Source: CAIWHR01 sp963811685 (GTDB lineage: Bacteria; Pseudomonadota; Gammaproteobacteria; Burkholderiales; Casimicrobiaceae). Taken from it: a stretch of 64,000 nt of DNA. The position numbers and the translations under genes are program-made. Under the pieces are notes generated by a model. It saw only the letters and a list, made by a program, of their open reading frames with translations. It had not been told where the DNA came from and ran no database searches. The stretch's first letter is position 1; every line of letters starts with the position of its first letter. The stretch is taken from positions 1 to 64,000 of the forward strand of contig CAWESK010000013.1 of the NCBI GenBank assembly GCA_963811685.1. The letters run 5' to 3'. Of the stretch, positions 26,308 through 35,176 are shown piece after piece.

Positions 26308-27326
26308 TTGTACTTCTGCGCCGCCTTCTGCTGGAACGTCATGTTGACGGTCTTGGCGAGATCGACCGTCGCGTTCTGCAGGCCGGGATCGAACGTCTTC
26401 AGGTCCTTGTAGACGGCCTGCGAGGCCGCCATCGAGATGCTCCCGTCGTGCTTGAAGCCGTCGAGGTTCGCCTTCAGCGCCGCCGTGTAGAGCGCCTTGT
26501 CGGTGTAATACTCCGGCGGCACGGTCGCGACGATCTGCTCGGGCGTGGATTGCTGGATGAAGCGCAGCGCGCGCACCATCGCATTGACGATCGCCTGCGC
26601 CGTGTTCGGATACTTCTTCGCGAACTCGACCGGCGCGTAGATGCACCCCGCGGCATAGGCGTCGCCGTAGACTTCCTGCATGCCCTTCGCGGTGCGCGTG
26701 TCGACGACCGCGACGGCATCGCCGTTGGCCTCGAGCGTGGCGATGACCGGATCGAGATTCGAGATCGCGTCGATCTCGCCGCGCTTCATGATCGCAACGG
26801 CTCCGGCGCCCGCGCCAACGCCGATGATCGCCACCGCGTCCGGCTTGAGGCCGGCGCGCGCGAGCAGCACGTTGACGAACATGTTCGTCGACGAGCCCGG
26901 CGCCGTCACGCCGATCTTCATGCCCTTCAGATCGGCGGGCGACTTGTAGGCCGCGGCCTTCGCCTTCGGCATCGCGAGCACGATCCCGGCATACTTGCCC
27001 TGCAGCACGAGCGCCTCGATGTTCTGCCCTTTCGCCTGCTGCGTGATCGTGTGCTCGTAGGCGCCCGACACGACGTCCGCGCTGCCGCCGATCATCGCCT
27101 GCAGCGCTTTCGCGCCGCCCGCGAAGTCGGGAATCTCGACCTCCAGGCCTTCGTCCTTGAAGTAGCCCTTGCGCTCGGCAATGGTGAGCGGCAGATAGTA
27201 GAAGAGCGTCTTGCCGCCGACGCCGATGGTGATCTTGTTCTTCTCCGGCGCCTGCGCGTGCACGCCTGGCGTGACGAGGGCGAGGCAGGCGGCAAGTGCC
27301 GCCGCGATCATGGTCCAGCGACGCAT
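26304..27326 (-). CDS. ABC importer periplasmic binding protein (NMT1/SsuA type)
   Basis: ATG 27326 has GGAGG upstream. Signal peptide MIAAALAACLALVTPGVHAQ A, then ITIGVGGKTLFYYLPLTIAE RKGYFKDEGLEVEIPDFAGG, DLKGMKIGVTAPGSSTNMFV NVLL and FAKKYPNTAQAIVNAMVRAL: the layout of the NMT1/THI5-like and SsuA group of binding proteins that capture sulfonates, nitrate, pyrimidines and other small ligands. Length 340. It is first in a three-gene operon with ATPase and permease. The ligand cannot be told from sequence alone. Confidence 0.9.
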   Translation of the reverse strand: MRRWTMIAAALAACLALVTPGVHAQAPEKNKITIGVGGKTLFYYLPLTIAERKGYFKDEGLEVEIPDFAGGAKALQAMIGGSADVVSGAYEHTITQQAKGQNIEALVLQGKYAGIVLAMPKAKAAAYKSPADLKGMKIGVTAPGSSTNMFVNVLLARAGLKPDAVAIIGVGAGAGAVAIMKRGEIDAISNLDPVIATLEANGDAVAVVDTRTAKGMQEVYGDAYAAGCIYAPVEFAKKYPNTAQAIVNAMVRALRFIQQSTPEQIVATVPPEYYTDKALYTAALKANLDGFKHDGSISMAASQAVYKDLKTFDPGLQNATVDLAKTVNMTFQQKAAQKYK

Positions 27327-27420
27327 GGAATCCTCCAGGAGCCTGCGCCATCGAACGGGCGCATCGGTGCGGGCATTTTCCGCGCGGGCGCGGATGCGGT
27401 CAATCGGTGAACGTCAACGG

Positions 27421-28776
27421 CTACACGCTCCGTCCCGCGCCCCGATTCCTCCGCCCTCGATCGAGCTCCTTCAGCTTGCCTTCGATCGCCGATCCCATGA
27501 ACAGCTGGCCGATCGGCGGTGCCCCGGGCTGAGGTGCCGCCTGCGCCGCCTCGAATGTCTTTTGCAGCGAGTCGCTCTGCATCGCGTCGCCGAAGAGCGC
27601 GCCTCCGAGCCGCGTCGCGCCGTTGACGACGGCGCAGCCTCCTGCCGCATCGTCCCCCGCCGCGACCAGCACGAGCGTCGTCTCGCTCTGCAGCGCATCG
27701 ACGAACGCCGCCGAATGGCACGACGAGACGACGACGATGCGCCAGACGATGCCGGCTTCGTCGAGCAAGTTCCGCAGCACCGCGGGCGACAGCGGGAGGA
27801 GCTCGAGCGGGGGCGCCGCCACGTCGAGCGAACCATCCCCTGCCGAGGGCCCGGTGAAGTAGAGCATCACGACGTCCTCGTCCGGATTGATCGCGGCAGC
27901 GACTTCCTTCAACGTTTCGCGCAGGTTGGTGACAGTCGCCATCGGCGTGTCGAGCAGCGTCGCGGGGCTGCTGACGAGCGAAACGGAACGCTCGCTCATG
28001 TCCCAGCGCTCCTCCATCGCCCGCCGCGCCGCCAGCATGTCCTGCCGGTAAGTGTCGTCGTGGCCGTCGCCGACGAAGCCGACGAAGTAGAGATCGGTCA
28101 CGCCGGGAGTTTCGTCGGCGAGGGCCGACAGCTCATCGTCCAGCAGCGTCTGCTGCGCGGCGATCACCGGCTCCGACGCCGGATTCGGATACCGGCCGTC
28201 GATCGGCGCGCCGGGGGAGAGCCACCACGCGACGGGCGGCGTGAGCATAGGCGCGAGCGCGAGCGGCCCGGCCAGCAGGATCCCCCCCGCCAACGCGCGG
28301 GCGAGGCGATGCGGCCGCGCCGGCATCAGCGCAACAGCGACGACACGGACGAGCACCGCGGCCAACCACACCGCCATCGCGATATCGAACACCTCGGCGG
28401 CCGACGAGCCCGCAGCGAACGCAGGCACGACGTACGGGGCCGTGTGGACCACCTGGATGACGGGATACGCGGCGAGCGCCAGCACGGGAATGGCGAGCGC
28501 GAGCGCGCGCTGGCGAAACATCACGGCCTGGAGAGCGGCGGACAGCAGCAGCACGCTGATCGCGAAGAATTCGGCGCTCGCGCCGAGCGGCGAAAACCGC
28601 GCGTCCGGCCCGTAACGAATCCAGTCGGTGCCGATATCGATGAGCGCGGATACGACGAACAGCAGCAGCAGCTGGACCCGGTCGATGCGGAACGCGAGTC
28701 GCGCCACCGGCATGAACAGCGCGAGTCGCAGGCCCGCCCACAGGTTGCGGCCGAGGTCCGTGAAGGCGTGCATCAT
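27421..28776 (-). CDS. C13-family (legumain-like) membrane peptidase homologue, His missing
   Basis: 451 residues. The first 200 hold five or six membrane helices (VQLLLLFVVSALIDIGTDWI, FFAISVLLLSAALQAVMF and others). The rest is a caspase-hemoglobinase fold: DLYFVGFVGDGHDDTYRQDM, SVSLVSSPATLLDTPMATVT, NPDEDVVMLYFTGPSAGDGS, IVWRIVVVSSCHSAAFVDAL, TTLVLVAAGDDAAGGCAVVN. The catalytic Cys (VVVSSC) is kept, but where C13 peptidases have LTSHGS this protein reads YFTGPSAG, so the catalytic His is not in place. ATG 28776 overlaps the thrC stop (ATGA), so it is made with threonine biosynthesis genes, perhaps only for convenience. Confidence 0.8.
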   Translation of the reverse strand: MMHAFTDLGRNLWAGLRLALFMPVARLAFRIDRVQLLLLFVVSALIDIGTDWIRYGPDARFSPLGASAEFFAISVLLLSAALQAVMFRQRALALAIPVLALAAYPVIQVVHTAPYVVPAFAAGSSAAEVFDIAMAVWLAAVLVRVVAVALMPARPHRLARALAGGILLAGPLALAPMLTPPVAWWLSPGAPIDGRYPNPASEPVIAAQQTLLDDELSALADETPGVTDLYFVGFVGDGHDDTYRQDMLAARRAMEERWDMSERSVSLVSSPATLLDTPMATVTNLRETLKEVAAAINPDEDVVMLYFTGPSAGDGSLDVAAPPLELLPLSPAVLRNLLDEAGIVWRIVVVSSCHSAAFVDALQSETTLVLVAAGDDAAGGCAVVNGATRLGGALFGDAMQSDSLQKTFEAAQAAPQPGAPPIGQLFMGSAIEGKLKELDRGRRNRGAGRSV

Positions 28777-30191
28777 GGGCCGGCGTGCGCGGCGATGTAG
28801 GCCTTCACGCGCTCGGCGTCCACCGGCAGCACGGTGAAATGCTGCGAGCGGCCCTCGAGATCGGTGTAGGCGGACGGACGGTCCGGCTCGCGGCCCAGCG
28901 CTTCTTTGATCGTCACCGCAAACTTCGCCGGCAATGCCGTCTCGATGCAGACGAGCGGGACGCCCTCCTCCCGGTTGAGACGGCCGACATGCACGCCATC
29001 GGCCGTGTGGGGGTCGAGGATGACGTGATGACGCGCGAACGCGCCGCGAATGGTGGAGAGCCGATCGGCATGCGTGCTCGTGCCCGAAACGAAACCCGAC
29101 GCGGCGACCTTCGGCCAATGCGGCGTCGCCGCGAGATCGAAGCCGCCGGCGCTGCCGATTTGCGCCCACAGGCCGCGCAGGACCGCGGCATCGCGGCCGA
29201 CGATGTCGAACACGTAGCGCTCGAAGTTGGACGCCTTCGAGATGTCCATCGACGGGCTCGACGTCGCGTGCGTTTCCGCCGAGGCGCGCGGCCGGTAGCG
29301 GCCGGTGCGGAAGAACTCGTCCAGCACGTCGTTTTCGTTGGTGGCGAGGATCAGGCGGCGAATCGGCAGCCCCATCCGCTTCGCGACGTGACCCGCCAGG
29401 ATGTTGCCGAAATTGCCCGACGGCACCGCGAAGTCGACCGGATCGCCGTCGCGGGCGGCCACCGCGAAATAGCCCTTGAAATAGTAGACGACCTGCGCGG
29501 CGACGCGCGCCCAGTTGATCGAGTTGACGGTGCCGATCGCATGGCGCGCCTTGAACGACGCATCGGCGCTCACCGCCTTGACGATGTCCTGGCACTCGTC
29601 GAAGACGCCTTCGATCGCCAGGTTGTGGATGTTGGGATCGGCGAGCGAGTACATCTGCGCGGTCTGGAACGGGCTCATCCGCCCTTTCGGCGACAGCATG
29701 AACACGGCGACGCCGCGCTTGCCGCGCATCGCGTATTCGGCCGAGCTGCCGGTGTCGCCCGACGTGGCGCCGAGGATGTTGAGCCGGCGCCGCTGCTGCG
29801 TCAGCACGTGCTGGAACAGGTTGCCGAGAAGCTGCAGCGCGATATCCTTGAAGGCGAGCGTCGGCCCGTTCGCCGCGTGCAGCAAGTGGACGCCGGGCTC
29901 GAGCGCGGTGACGGGCGTGATGTCGTTGCTGCCGAAGATTTCCTTCGTATACGTCCGGTCGATGATCGCTTTGAGATCGGGCGCCGCGATGTCGCCGATG
30001 AAGCGCGACAGCACGGCGAACGCGAGGTCCCGATAATCCGCGTAACGCAGCGCGGTGAGATCCCCGGACCGCAGCGCAGGATAGGTCTCCGGCACCGCGA
30101 GTCCGCCGTCGGGAGCGAGGCCTTCGAGCAGGATCGCGCAGAACGGCTGCGGGTCGTCGGCCCACGCGCCGCGCGTGCTCAAATAATGCAT
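28773..30191 (-). CDS. thrC: Threonine synthase
   Basis: 472 residues, usual for the proteobacterial enzyme. MHYLSTRGAW is the typical start; GPTLAFKDIALQLLGNLFQ contains the PLP-binding Lys (AFKD); LNILGATSGDTGSSAEYAMR G and AVPSGNFGNILAGHVAKRMG are PLP phosphate-binding motifs. It converts O-phosphohomoserine to threonine. Its ATG overlaps the hom stop by one base (TGATG), and its own stop overlaps the next gene, so alaC, hom, thrC and the C13-like gene form one operon. Confidence 0.97.
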   Translation of the reverse strand: MHYLSTRGAWADDPQPFCAILLEGLAPDGGLAVPETYPALRSGDLTALRYADYRDLAFAVLSRFIGDIAAPDLKAIIDRTYTKEIFGSNDITPVTALEPGVHLLHAANGPTLAFKDIALQLLGNLFQHVLTQQRRRLNILGATSGDTGSSAEYAMRGKRGVAVFMLSPKGRMSPFQTAQMYSLADPNIHNLAIEGVFDECQDIVKAVSADASFKARHAIGTVNSINWARVAAQVVYYFKGYFAVAARDGDPVDFAVPSGNFGNILAGHVAKRMGLPIRRLILATNENDVLDEFFRTGRYRPRASAETHATSSPSMDISKASNFERYVFDIVGRDAAVLRGLWAQIGSAGGFDLAATPHWPKVAASGFVSGTSTHADRLSTIRGAFARHHVILDPHTADGVHVGRLNREEGVPLVCIETALPAKFAVTIKEALGREPDRPSAYTDLEGRSQHFTVLPVDAERVKAYIAAHAGP

Positions 30192-31519
30192 CAGTTGAGT
30201 TCTTCCAGCCGGATGCGGACGATCTTGCCGGTGACCGTGGGCAATCCCTCGATCTTCGCGATCGCGTCGACGACGCGCTTCTCGATCGTCCGATGCGTGA
30301 GCAGGATGATGTCGGTCTGCTCCTCGCCTTCCGATGGCTCCTTCTGGATCATCGCGTCGATCGAGATTTCGCGGTCGGCGAGGATGCGCGTGATGTCGGC
30401 GAGCACGCCGGGCCGGTCCTGGACGCGCATCCGCAGGTAATAGCTCGTCACGACCTCGCCCATCGGCAGGAACGGCAGATCGGACAGCTGGTCGGGCTGG
30501 AACGCGAGATGCGGGACGCGATGCTCGGGATCCGCGGTGTGCATCCGCGTCACGTCGACCAGGTCGGCGATCACCGCGCTCGCCGTCGGCTCGGCGCCCG
30601 CGCCGGCGCCGTAGTACAGCGTGGCGCCCACGGCGTCGCCTTTGACCAGCACCGCGTTCATCACGCCTTCGACGTTGGCGATCAGCCGGCGCGTCGGAAT
30701 CAGCGTCGGATGAACGCGCAGCTCGATGCCCGCGGCGGTGCGGCGCGTGATCCCGAGGAGCTTGATCCGGTAGCCCAGCTCCTCCGCGTACCGGATGTCC
30801 TCGCGCGTCAGCTTCGAGATGCCTTCGGTGTAGACCTTGTCGAACTGCATCGGGACGCCGAAAGCGATCGCCGACATGATCGTGAGCTTGTGCGCGGCGT
30901 CGATGCCTTCGATGTCGAAGGTCGGATCGGCCTCGGCGTAGCCGCGCGCCTGCGCTTCCTTCAGCACGGCGTCGAACGAGGCTCCGGTGGCGCGCATCTC
31001 GGACAGGATGAAGTTGGACGTGCCGTTGATGATCCCCGCGATCCACTCGATCCGGTTCGCGGTGAGTCCCTCGCGCAACGCCTTGATGATGGGAATGCCG
31101 CCGGCGACCGCGCCTTCGAACGCGACCATCACGCCTTTCGCGTGGGCGGCTGCGAAAATCTCGTTGCCGTGCCGCGCGAGGAGCGCCTTGTTGGCGGTGA
31201 CCACGTGCTTGCCGTTGGCGATCGCCTGCAGGATGAACGTTCGCGCCGGCTCGATGCCGCCGATCAGCTCGACGACGATGTCGATGTCGGCGTGCGCGAG
31301 CACGACCGCGGCATCCGCGGTGAGATTGACGCCGGCCGCACCGCGGGTCAGCTCGCGCGCCCGCTCGATCGCGCGTTCGGCGATCCAGGTGATCCGGATC
31401 GGCCGCCCCGCGCGCCGCGAGATCTCCTCCTCGTTGCGGCGGAGCACGGTCCACAGGCCCGTGCCCACGGTGCCGACGCCGAGGAGCCCCACTTCCAGCG
31501 GTTTCATCGATTGCGCCAT
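30191..31519 (-). CDS. hom: Homoserine dehydrogenase
   Basis: 442 residues. VGLLGVGTVGTGLWTVL is the Rossmann NAD(P)-binding motif; VTANKALLARHG, INGTSNFILSEM and AEADPTFDIEGIDAAHKLTI are the catalytic and substrate motifs; the last 80 residues (YYLRMRVQDRPGVLADITRI) form an ACT domain through which threonine inhibits the enzyme in related species. It reduces aspartate semialdehyde to homoserine, the branch point to threonine and methionine. Between alaC and thrC, the classic betaproteobacterial order. Confidence 0.97.
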   Translation of the reverse strand: MAQSMKPLEVGLLGVGTVGTGLWTVLRRNEEEISRRAGRPIRITWIAERAIERARELTRGAAGVNLTADAAVVLAHADIDIVVELIGGIEPARTFILQAIANGKHVVTANKALLARHGNEIFAAAHAKGVMVAFEGAVAGGIPIIKALREGLTANRIEWIAGIINGTSNFILSEMRATGASFDAVLKEAQARGYAEADPTFDIEGIDAAHKLTIMSAIAFGVPMQFDKVYTEGISKLTREDIRYAEELGYRIKLLGITRRTAAGIELRVHPTLIPTRRLIANVEGVMNAVLVKGDAVGATLYYGAGAGAEPTASAVIADLVDVTRMHTADPEHRVPHLAFQPDQLSDLPFLPMGEVVTSYYLRMRVQDRPGVLADITRILADREISIDAMIQKEPSEGEEQTDIILLTHRTIEKRVVDAIAKIEGLPTVTGKIVRIRLEELN

Positions 31520-31530
31520 CCGTCGCGACG

Positions 31531-32790
31531 TCAGGCGGCGGGTCGCGCCGCATCGACCGGCTGCACGACGTCGGCCAGCCGCGCCGATTCGCTGCCGACG
31601 CCGTCTTCGCGGAACATCTGCTTGATCCCGCGGATCGCCTGCCGCGTCCGCGATTCATTCTCGATCATCGCGAAGCGCACGTAATCGTCGCCGAATTCGC
31701 CGAAGCCGACGCCCGGCGACACGGAAACCTTCGCCCTGGCGAGCAGTCGTTTCGTGAATTCGAGCGAGCCCGCTTCGCGATAGGAGCCAGGAATCTTCGC
31801 CCACACGTACATCGACGCCTTCGGGTTGTCGACCATCCAGCCGGCTTCGTGCAGTCCCTTGACCAGCACGTCGCGGCGCTTCTGGTAGCGCATCGCGATG
31901 TCGGCGACGCATTCCTGCGGTCCCTCGAGCGCCGCGATCGCCGCCACCTGGATCGGCGTGAACGTGCCGTAGTCGTGGTAGCCCTTGATCCGGGCCAGCG
32001 CGTGGACGAGATCCTTGTTGCCGACCATGAAGCCGATCCGCCAGCCGGCCATGTTGTAGCTCTTCGACATCGTGAAGAACTCGACGGCGACTTCGCGCGC
32101 CCCGGGAACCTGCATGATCGACGGCGCCTTCCACCCGTCGAAGCAGATGTCGGCGTACGCGAGATCGTGGACGACGTAGATCCCGTGCTCGCGCGCGAGC
32201 GCCACGATCTTCTCGAAGAACGGCAGCTCGACGCATTGCGCCGTCGGATTCGACGGGAAGTTGATGATCAGCATCTTCGGCTTCGGAAAGCTCGTGAGGA
32301 TCGTCCGCTCGAGCTCCGCGAAGAAATCACCGTCGGGCGTCATCGGCACGTGGCGGATGTCCGCGCCGGCGATCACCGGGCCGTAGATGTGGATCGGATA
32401 GCTCGGGTTGGGGACGAGCACCGTATCGCCGCGATTCAACGTCGCGAGCGCGAGATGCGCGATGCCCTCCTTCGAGCCGATCGTGACGATCGCCTCGGTT
32501 TCCGGATCGAACTCGACGCCATAGCGGCGCGCGTACCAGTGACAGATCGCGCGCCGCAGCCGCGGAATGCCTTTCGATACCGAGTAACCGTGGGTGTCGG
32601 GCCGGCTCACCGTTTCGACCAGCTTGTCGACGATGTGCTTCGGCGTCGGACCGTCGGGATTGCCCATCCCGAAGTCGATGATGTCCTCGCCGCGACGGCG
32701 CGCCGCCATCTTGAGCTCGTAGGTGATGTTGAAGACGTACGGCGGCAGGCGCGTCAGGCGCGCGAACTCGGTTTGCGGGGAGGGAGGCAT
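31531..32790 (-). CDS. alaC: Alanine-type aminotransferase (AlaC-like), class I PLP fold
   Basis: 419 residues. DIIDFGMGNPDGPTPKHIVD and PETEAIVTIGSKEGIAHLAL are typical of the AlaC/YfdZ group; LIINFPSNPTAQCVELPFFE and VVHDLAYADICFDG bind the substrate and PLP; EFFTMSKSYNMAGWRIGFMV G contains the Schiff-base Lys (SKSYN). It transfers amino groups among pyruvate, glutamate and possibly aspartate-family amino acids. It precedes hom by 11 bases and shares a promoter with hom-thrC. In many betaproteobacteria this gene sits in just this place. Confidence 0.93.
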   Translation of the reverse strand: MPPSPQTEFARLTRLPPYVFNITYELKMAARRRGEDIIDFGMGNPDGPTPKHIVDKLVETVSRPDTHGYSVSKGIPRLRRAICHWYARRYGVEFDPETEAIVTIGSKEGIAHLALATLNRGDTVLVPNPSYPIHIYGPVIAGADIRHVPMTPDGDFFAELERTILTSFPKPKMLIINFPSNPTAQCVELPFFEKIVALAREHGIYVVHDLAYADICFDGWKAPSIMQVPGAREVAVEFFTMSKSYNMAGWRIGFMVGNKDLVHALARIKGYHDYGTFTPIQVAAIAALEGPQECVADIAMRYQKRRDVLVKGLHEAGWMVDNPKASMYVWAKIPGSYREAGSLEFTKRLLARAKVSVSPGVGFGEFGDDYVRFAMIENESRTRQAIRGIKQMFREDGVGSESARLADVVQPVDAARPAA

Positions 32791-32854
32791 GCGGATCTTT
32801 CCACGTAAGCGCCCGGAACCGTCCGAGCGACGTCACAGCGTAAATACCGGTAGA

Positions 32855-32883
32855 ATCCTAGCTGATTTAGGGACTTACCGCAA
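32855..32883 (-). promoter_or_regulatory. Possible promoter of the alaC-hom-thrC operon
   Basis: On the minus strand TTGCGG (32878-32883) and TAGGAT (32855-32860) are 17 bases apart, about 65 bases before the alaC start. The match to consensus is moderate. No leader peptide rich in Thr or Ile codons and no attenuator hairpin were seen in the short leader. Confidence 0.45.
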
Positions 32884-32894
32884 CGCATCATCCG

Positions 32895-33260
32895 ATGAAA
32901 TTCCACCTGTCGACGCCGTCCGGCAACCTCGTCACCGGGTTCGGGCCCGGCTGGGTGCGCGTCGGCACGGAGGTATACCGGTCGGCCATCGTGCTCACGC
33001 CTCTGTCCGTGACCGAATGGGCGAGTCCGGGATTCGACGCGTTGACCGAAGCGGACTTCACCGGATTGCTCGCGCACGCCCCTGAGCTCGTGCTGCTCGG
33101 CACCGGGAACACGCTTCGCTTTCCGCACCCGCGTCTCACGCGCGCGCTCGCGGAAGCGGGGGTCGGCCTCGAGGTGATGGACACGCCGGCGGCGTGCCGG
33201 ACGTTCAACATCCTCGCCGGCGAGGGGCGGAAGGTCGTCGCGGCGCTGATCGTCGCGTAA
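32895..33260 (+). CDS. Mth938-like domain protein (DUF498/DUF598)
   Basis: 121 residues: NLVTGFGPGWVRVGTEVYRS AIVLTP, ELVLLGTGNTLRFPHPRLTR and LEVMDTPAACRTFNILAGEG RKVVAALIV. The LLGTGxxxRFPxP and MDTxAACRTFNxLxxEGRxV motifs are diagnostic. Relatives include the human complex I assembly factor NDUFAF3. In bacteria it is a small cytoplasmic protein without a proven role. It is divergent from alaC with about 100 bases between, the usual place for this gene in betaproteobacteria. Confidence 0.93.
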   Translation: MKFHLSTPSGNLVTGFGPGWVRVGTEVYRSAIVLTPLSVTEWASPGFDALTEADFTGLLAHAPELVLLGTGNTLRFPHPRLTRALAEAGVGLEVMDTPAACRTFNILAGEGRKVVAALIVA

Positions 33261-33264
33261 GCGC

Positions 33265-33714
33265 CTAGAGCGCGTCGGTGACGAGGACGCGGCCCTTCGC
33301 GCCGACCGCGGTGCGCCCGTCGGCTCCCTTGATGCGCCCGCGCAATTCGACGACGTCACCGCGCAGCGACGCGCTGGGCGTCACCTTGACGACGAGCCAT
33401 TCGAGCAGGATCGTCTCGTCGGCGAACACGGGCTTCCGAAAGCGCTGCCAGAACTCGAGGCCGAGCATCGCGCCGCGCTTCGAGAAGTGCGCGGCCGTCA
33501 GCGCGAGCAGCAGCGCCGTCGTATGCGGGCCGCTCGCGATCAGGCGGCCGAAGCGCGTGCCGGCGGCGAATTGCGGATCGTGATGCACCGGATTGTCGTC
33601 GCCGACGTCGCGGGCGAATCCCGCCACGCTTTCGGGCGTCAGGGTGACCTTGCTTGAAAATCGCTCTCCCGCACGTGCGCGCATCGTCGTCTCCCGTCCA
33701 GGCTCGTTGCTCAT
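33265..33714 (-). CDS. MaoC-like (R)-hydratase family protein
   Basis: About 149 residues with hot-dog fold motifs: ESVAGFARDVGDDNPVHHDP QFA (the hydratase-2 motif D-x-N-P-x-H), GTRFGRLIASGPHTTALLL, and GRTAVGAKGRVLVTDAL. Such proteins hydrate trans-2-enoyl-CoA or bind related thioesters. ATG 33714 overlaps the stop of the STAS-like gene (ATGA), so it follows that gene in a pair; a second ATG at 33684 is also possible. It converges with the Mth938-like gene with only four bases between stops. Confidence 0.8.
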   Translation of the reverse strand: MSNEPGRETTMRARAGERFSSKVTLTPESVAGFARDVGDDNPVHHDPQFAAGTRFGRLIASGPHTTALLLALTAAHFSKRGAMLGLEFWQRFRKPVFADETILLEWLVVKVTPSASLRGDVVELRGRIKGADGRTAVGAKGRVLVTDAL

Positions 33715-34073
33715 TCGCCGAGCCACGCGAGCGCCGCGTCGCGTTCGTCGAATTCGAAATGGCGGACCTCCGCGTGGATGAAATGCGCGGCGATCTGCGG
33801 CATGATCGTGAGGATGCCGCTGTCCGACACCGTCGCGATGCGGCGGATGAATTGCTCGTGGTTCTTCACGAACCGCAGATGCGAGACCAGCCCTCCGAAG
33901 TCGTTCCAGCCGGGGAACGACTTCGCGTAGATCATCAACCCCTTCAATGCGCCCTTCTCCTCGATGTAGGGGTCGATTTCACGGGCGAGCAGCACGAAAT
34001 CCGATTTTTCGAGCGGTCCCTGTGGCGTGATGACGAGGATTCCGCGGTCGCGCAGCAGTTCTTCGTGGATCAT
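33711..34073 (-). CDS. STAS/SpoIIAA-like domain protein
   Basis: 120 residues: RGILVITPQGPLEKSDFVLL AREIDPYIEEKGALKGLMIY, SFPGWNDFGGLVSHLRFVKN HEQFIRRIATVSDSGILTIM. The beta-alpha pattern and the FPGW motif fit the SpoIIAA-like group of the STAS/SEC14 fold, small cytoplasmic proteins thought to bind lipids or nucleotides. There is no clear phosphorylatable Ser at the anti-sigma-antagonist position. The stop overlaps the start of the MaoC-like gene, so the two may be functionally linked. Confidence 0.75.
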   Translation of the reverse strand: MIHEELLRDRGILVITPQGPLEKSDFVLLAREIDPYIEEKGALKGLMIYAKSFPGWNDFGGLVSHLRFVKNHEQFIRRIATVSDSGILTIMPQIAAHFIHAEVRHFEFDERDAALAWLGE

Positions 34074-34173
34074 GGCAAGCCTTCTTCCGCTTTACGACGG
34101 AAATACGATTCGCAACGGTGATCGACGCGAAAGGATCGAAATCACTCCCGGCTCAAGGCACCGATCGGTATTT

Positions 34174-35046
34174 TCACACAGGATTTCGCGCGACGATCGT
34201 CCACGAGCTCGACGGCAGGACGACCGATCCGTCCGGCTGCCGGTAGCGCGTGAGCTCGGCGCGCAGTGCGCCGTCGATCTCCTGCTTGCGCGCCTCCGCG
34301 AGGGCGCCCGCTTCGCGGACGATCTCTCCTGCGGGGCCGAGGGCGAGCTGGAACTCGATCGCCTGCTCGACGTCGCGGCCCACCATCACCGGGCCATCGA
34401 CGCGTGCGAACGTGGCGTCGACGAAGCCTGCGGCCTTGAGCTGCGCGCTCACGACTTCGGTGTTGGCCATCGAGAACGGGCCCGGGTCCGCAGGTCGCGG
34501 CGTCCTCGCCGGGCGGCGGAAGGAATTTCAGCACGACGTCCTTCGGCACTCCGAGCCACGGGTTGTCGGCGATCGTCCGCCATGTGACGAACACGAGCCG
34601 ACCGCCAGGCTTGAGCGCGGTGCGGATGTTGCGCATCGCGGCGCACGGGGTTGCTGAAGAACATCATCCCGAAGCGCGAGAAGCAGAGATCGAATTCCGC
34701 GCGCGAAGCGGTAGGTCTGCACGTCGGCTTCGACGAACGTGACGTTGGCAAGGCCGGCCGCCTGCGCGTCGCGGCGGCCTTTTTCGAGAAAGGCGTTGCA
34801 GCAGTCGAGGCCGAGAACCGACCCCGACGGACCGGTCATCCGCGCGAGCTCGATCGCGGTGTCGCCCCAGCCGCAACCGACGTCGAGCACTTTGGCGCCC
34901 CGCGGGACGTCGAGCGTGCGGAAGGGCTGCGCGCTGTGATAGGAGAGCCCTTCCATCAAGATGTTGCGAAAGCGCTCGAATTTCGCGACGAGGACGTCGT
35001 TCCAGAACGCGGTGAACTCGTCGTTGGCGGGGGCGGCATCGTTCAT
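34174..35046 (-). pseudogene. SAM-dependent methyltransferase, frameshifted
   Basis: Reading from ATG 35046: NDEFTAFWNDVLVAKFERFR, LDVPRGAKVLDVGCGWGDTA IEL (motif I), GSVLGLDCCNAFLEKGRRDA, NVTFVEADVQTYRF, then in other frames EFDLCFSRFGMMFFSNP, MRNIRTALKPGGRLVFVTWR, and VVSAQLKAAGFVDATFARVD through RNPV at 34174. This is a class I methyltransferase of about 290 residues of the UbiE-like type, similar to those that act on small molecules. Shifts lie near 34690, 34640 and 34480; the net change is zero, so overall length is preserved. The acceptor substrate is unknown. Confidence 0.75.
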
Positions 35047-35176
35047 CGGCGAGACCTCGACGCAACGGTCACAAGAGAACGCAAAGCCTAACCCGGACAC
35101 CCGGGTCGTGGCAAAGCCGCGGCCTCCGCATCGCCGCAGGAAATGGCAAAGCCGGCCCGGCTCGCGACTCGCGCCC

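Noticed and set aside
30293..31684. Long plus-strand open frame opposite hom
   Set aside because: hom and its ACT domain are complete on the minus strand; the antisense product has no motifs.
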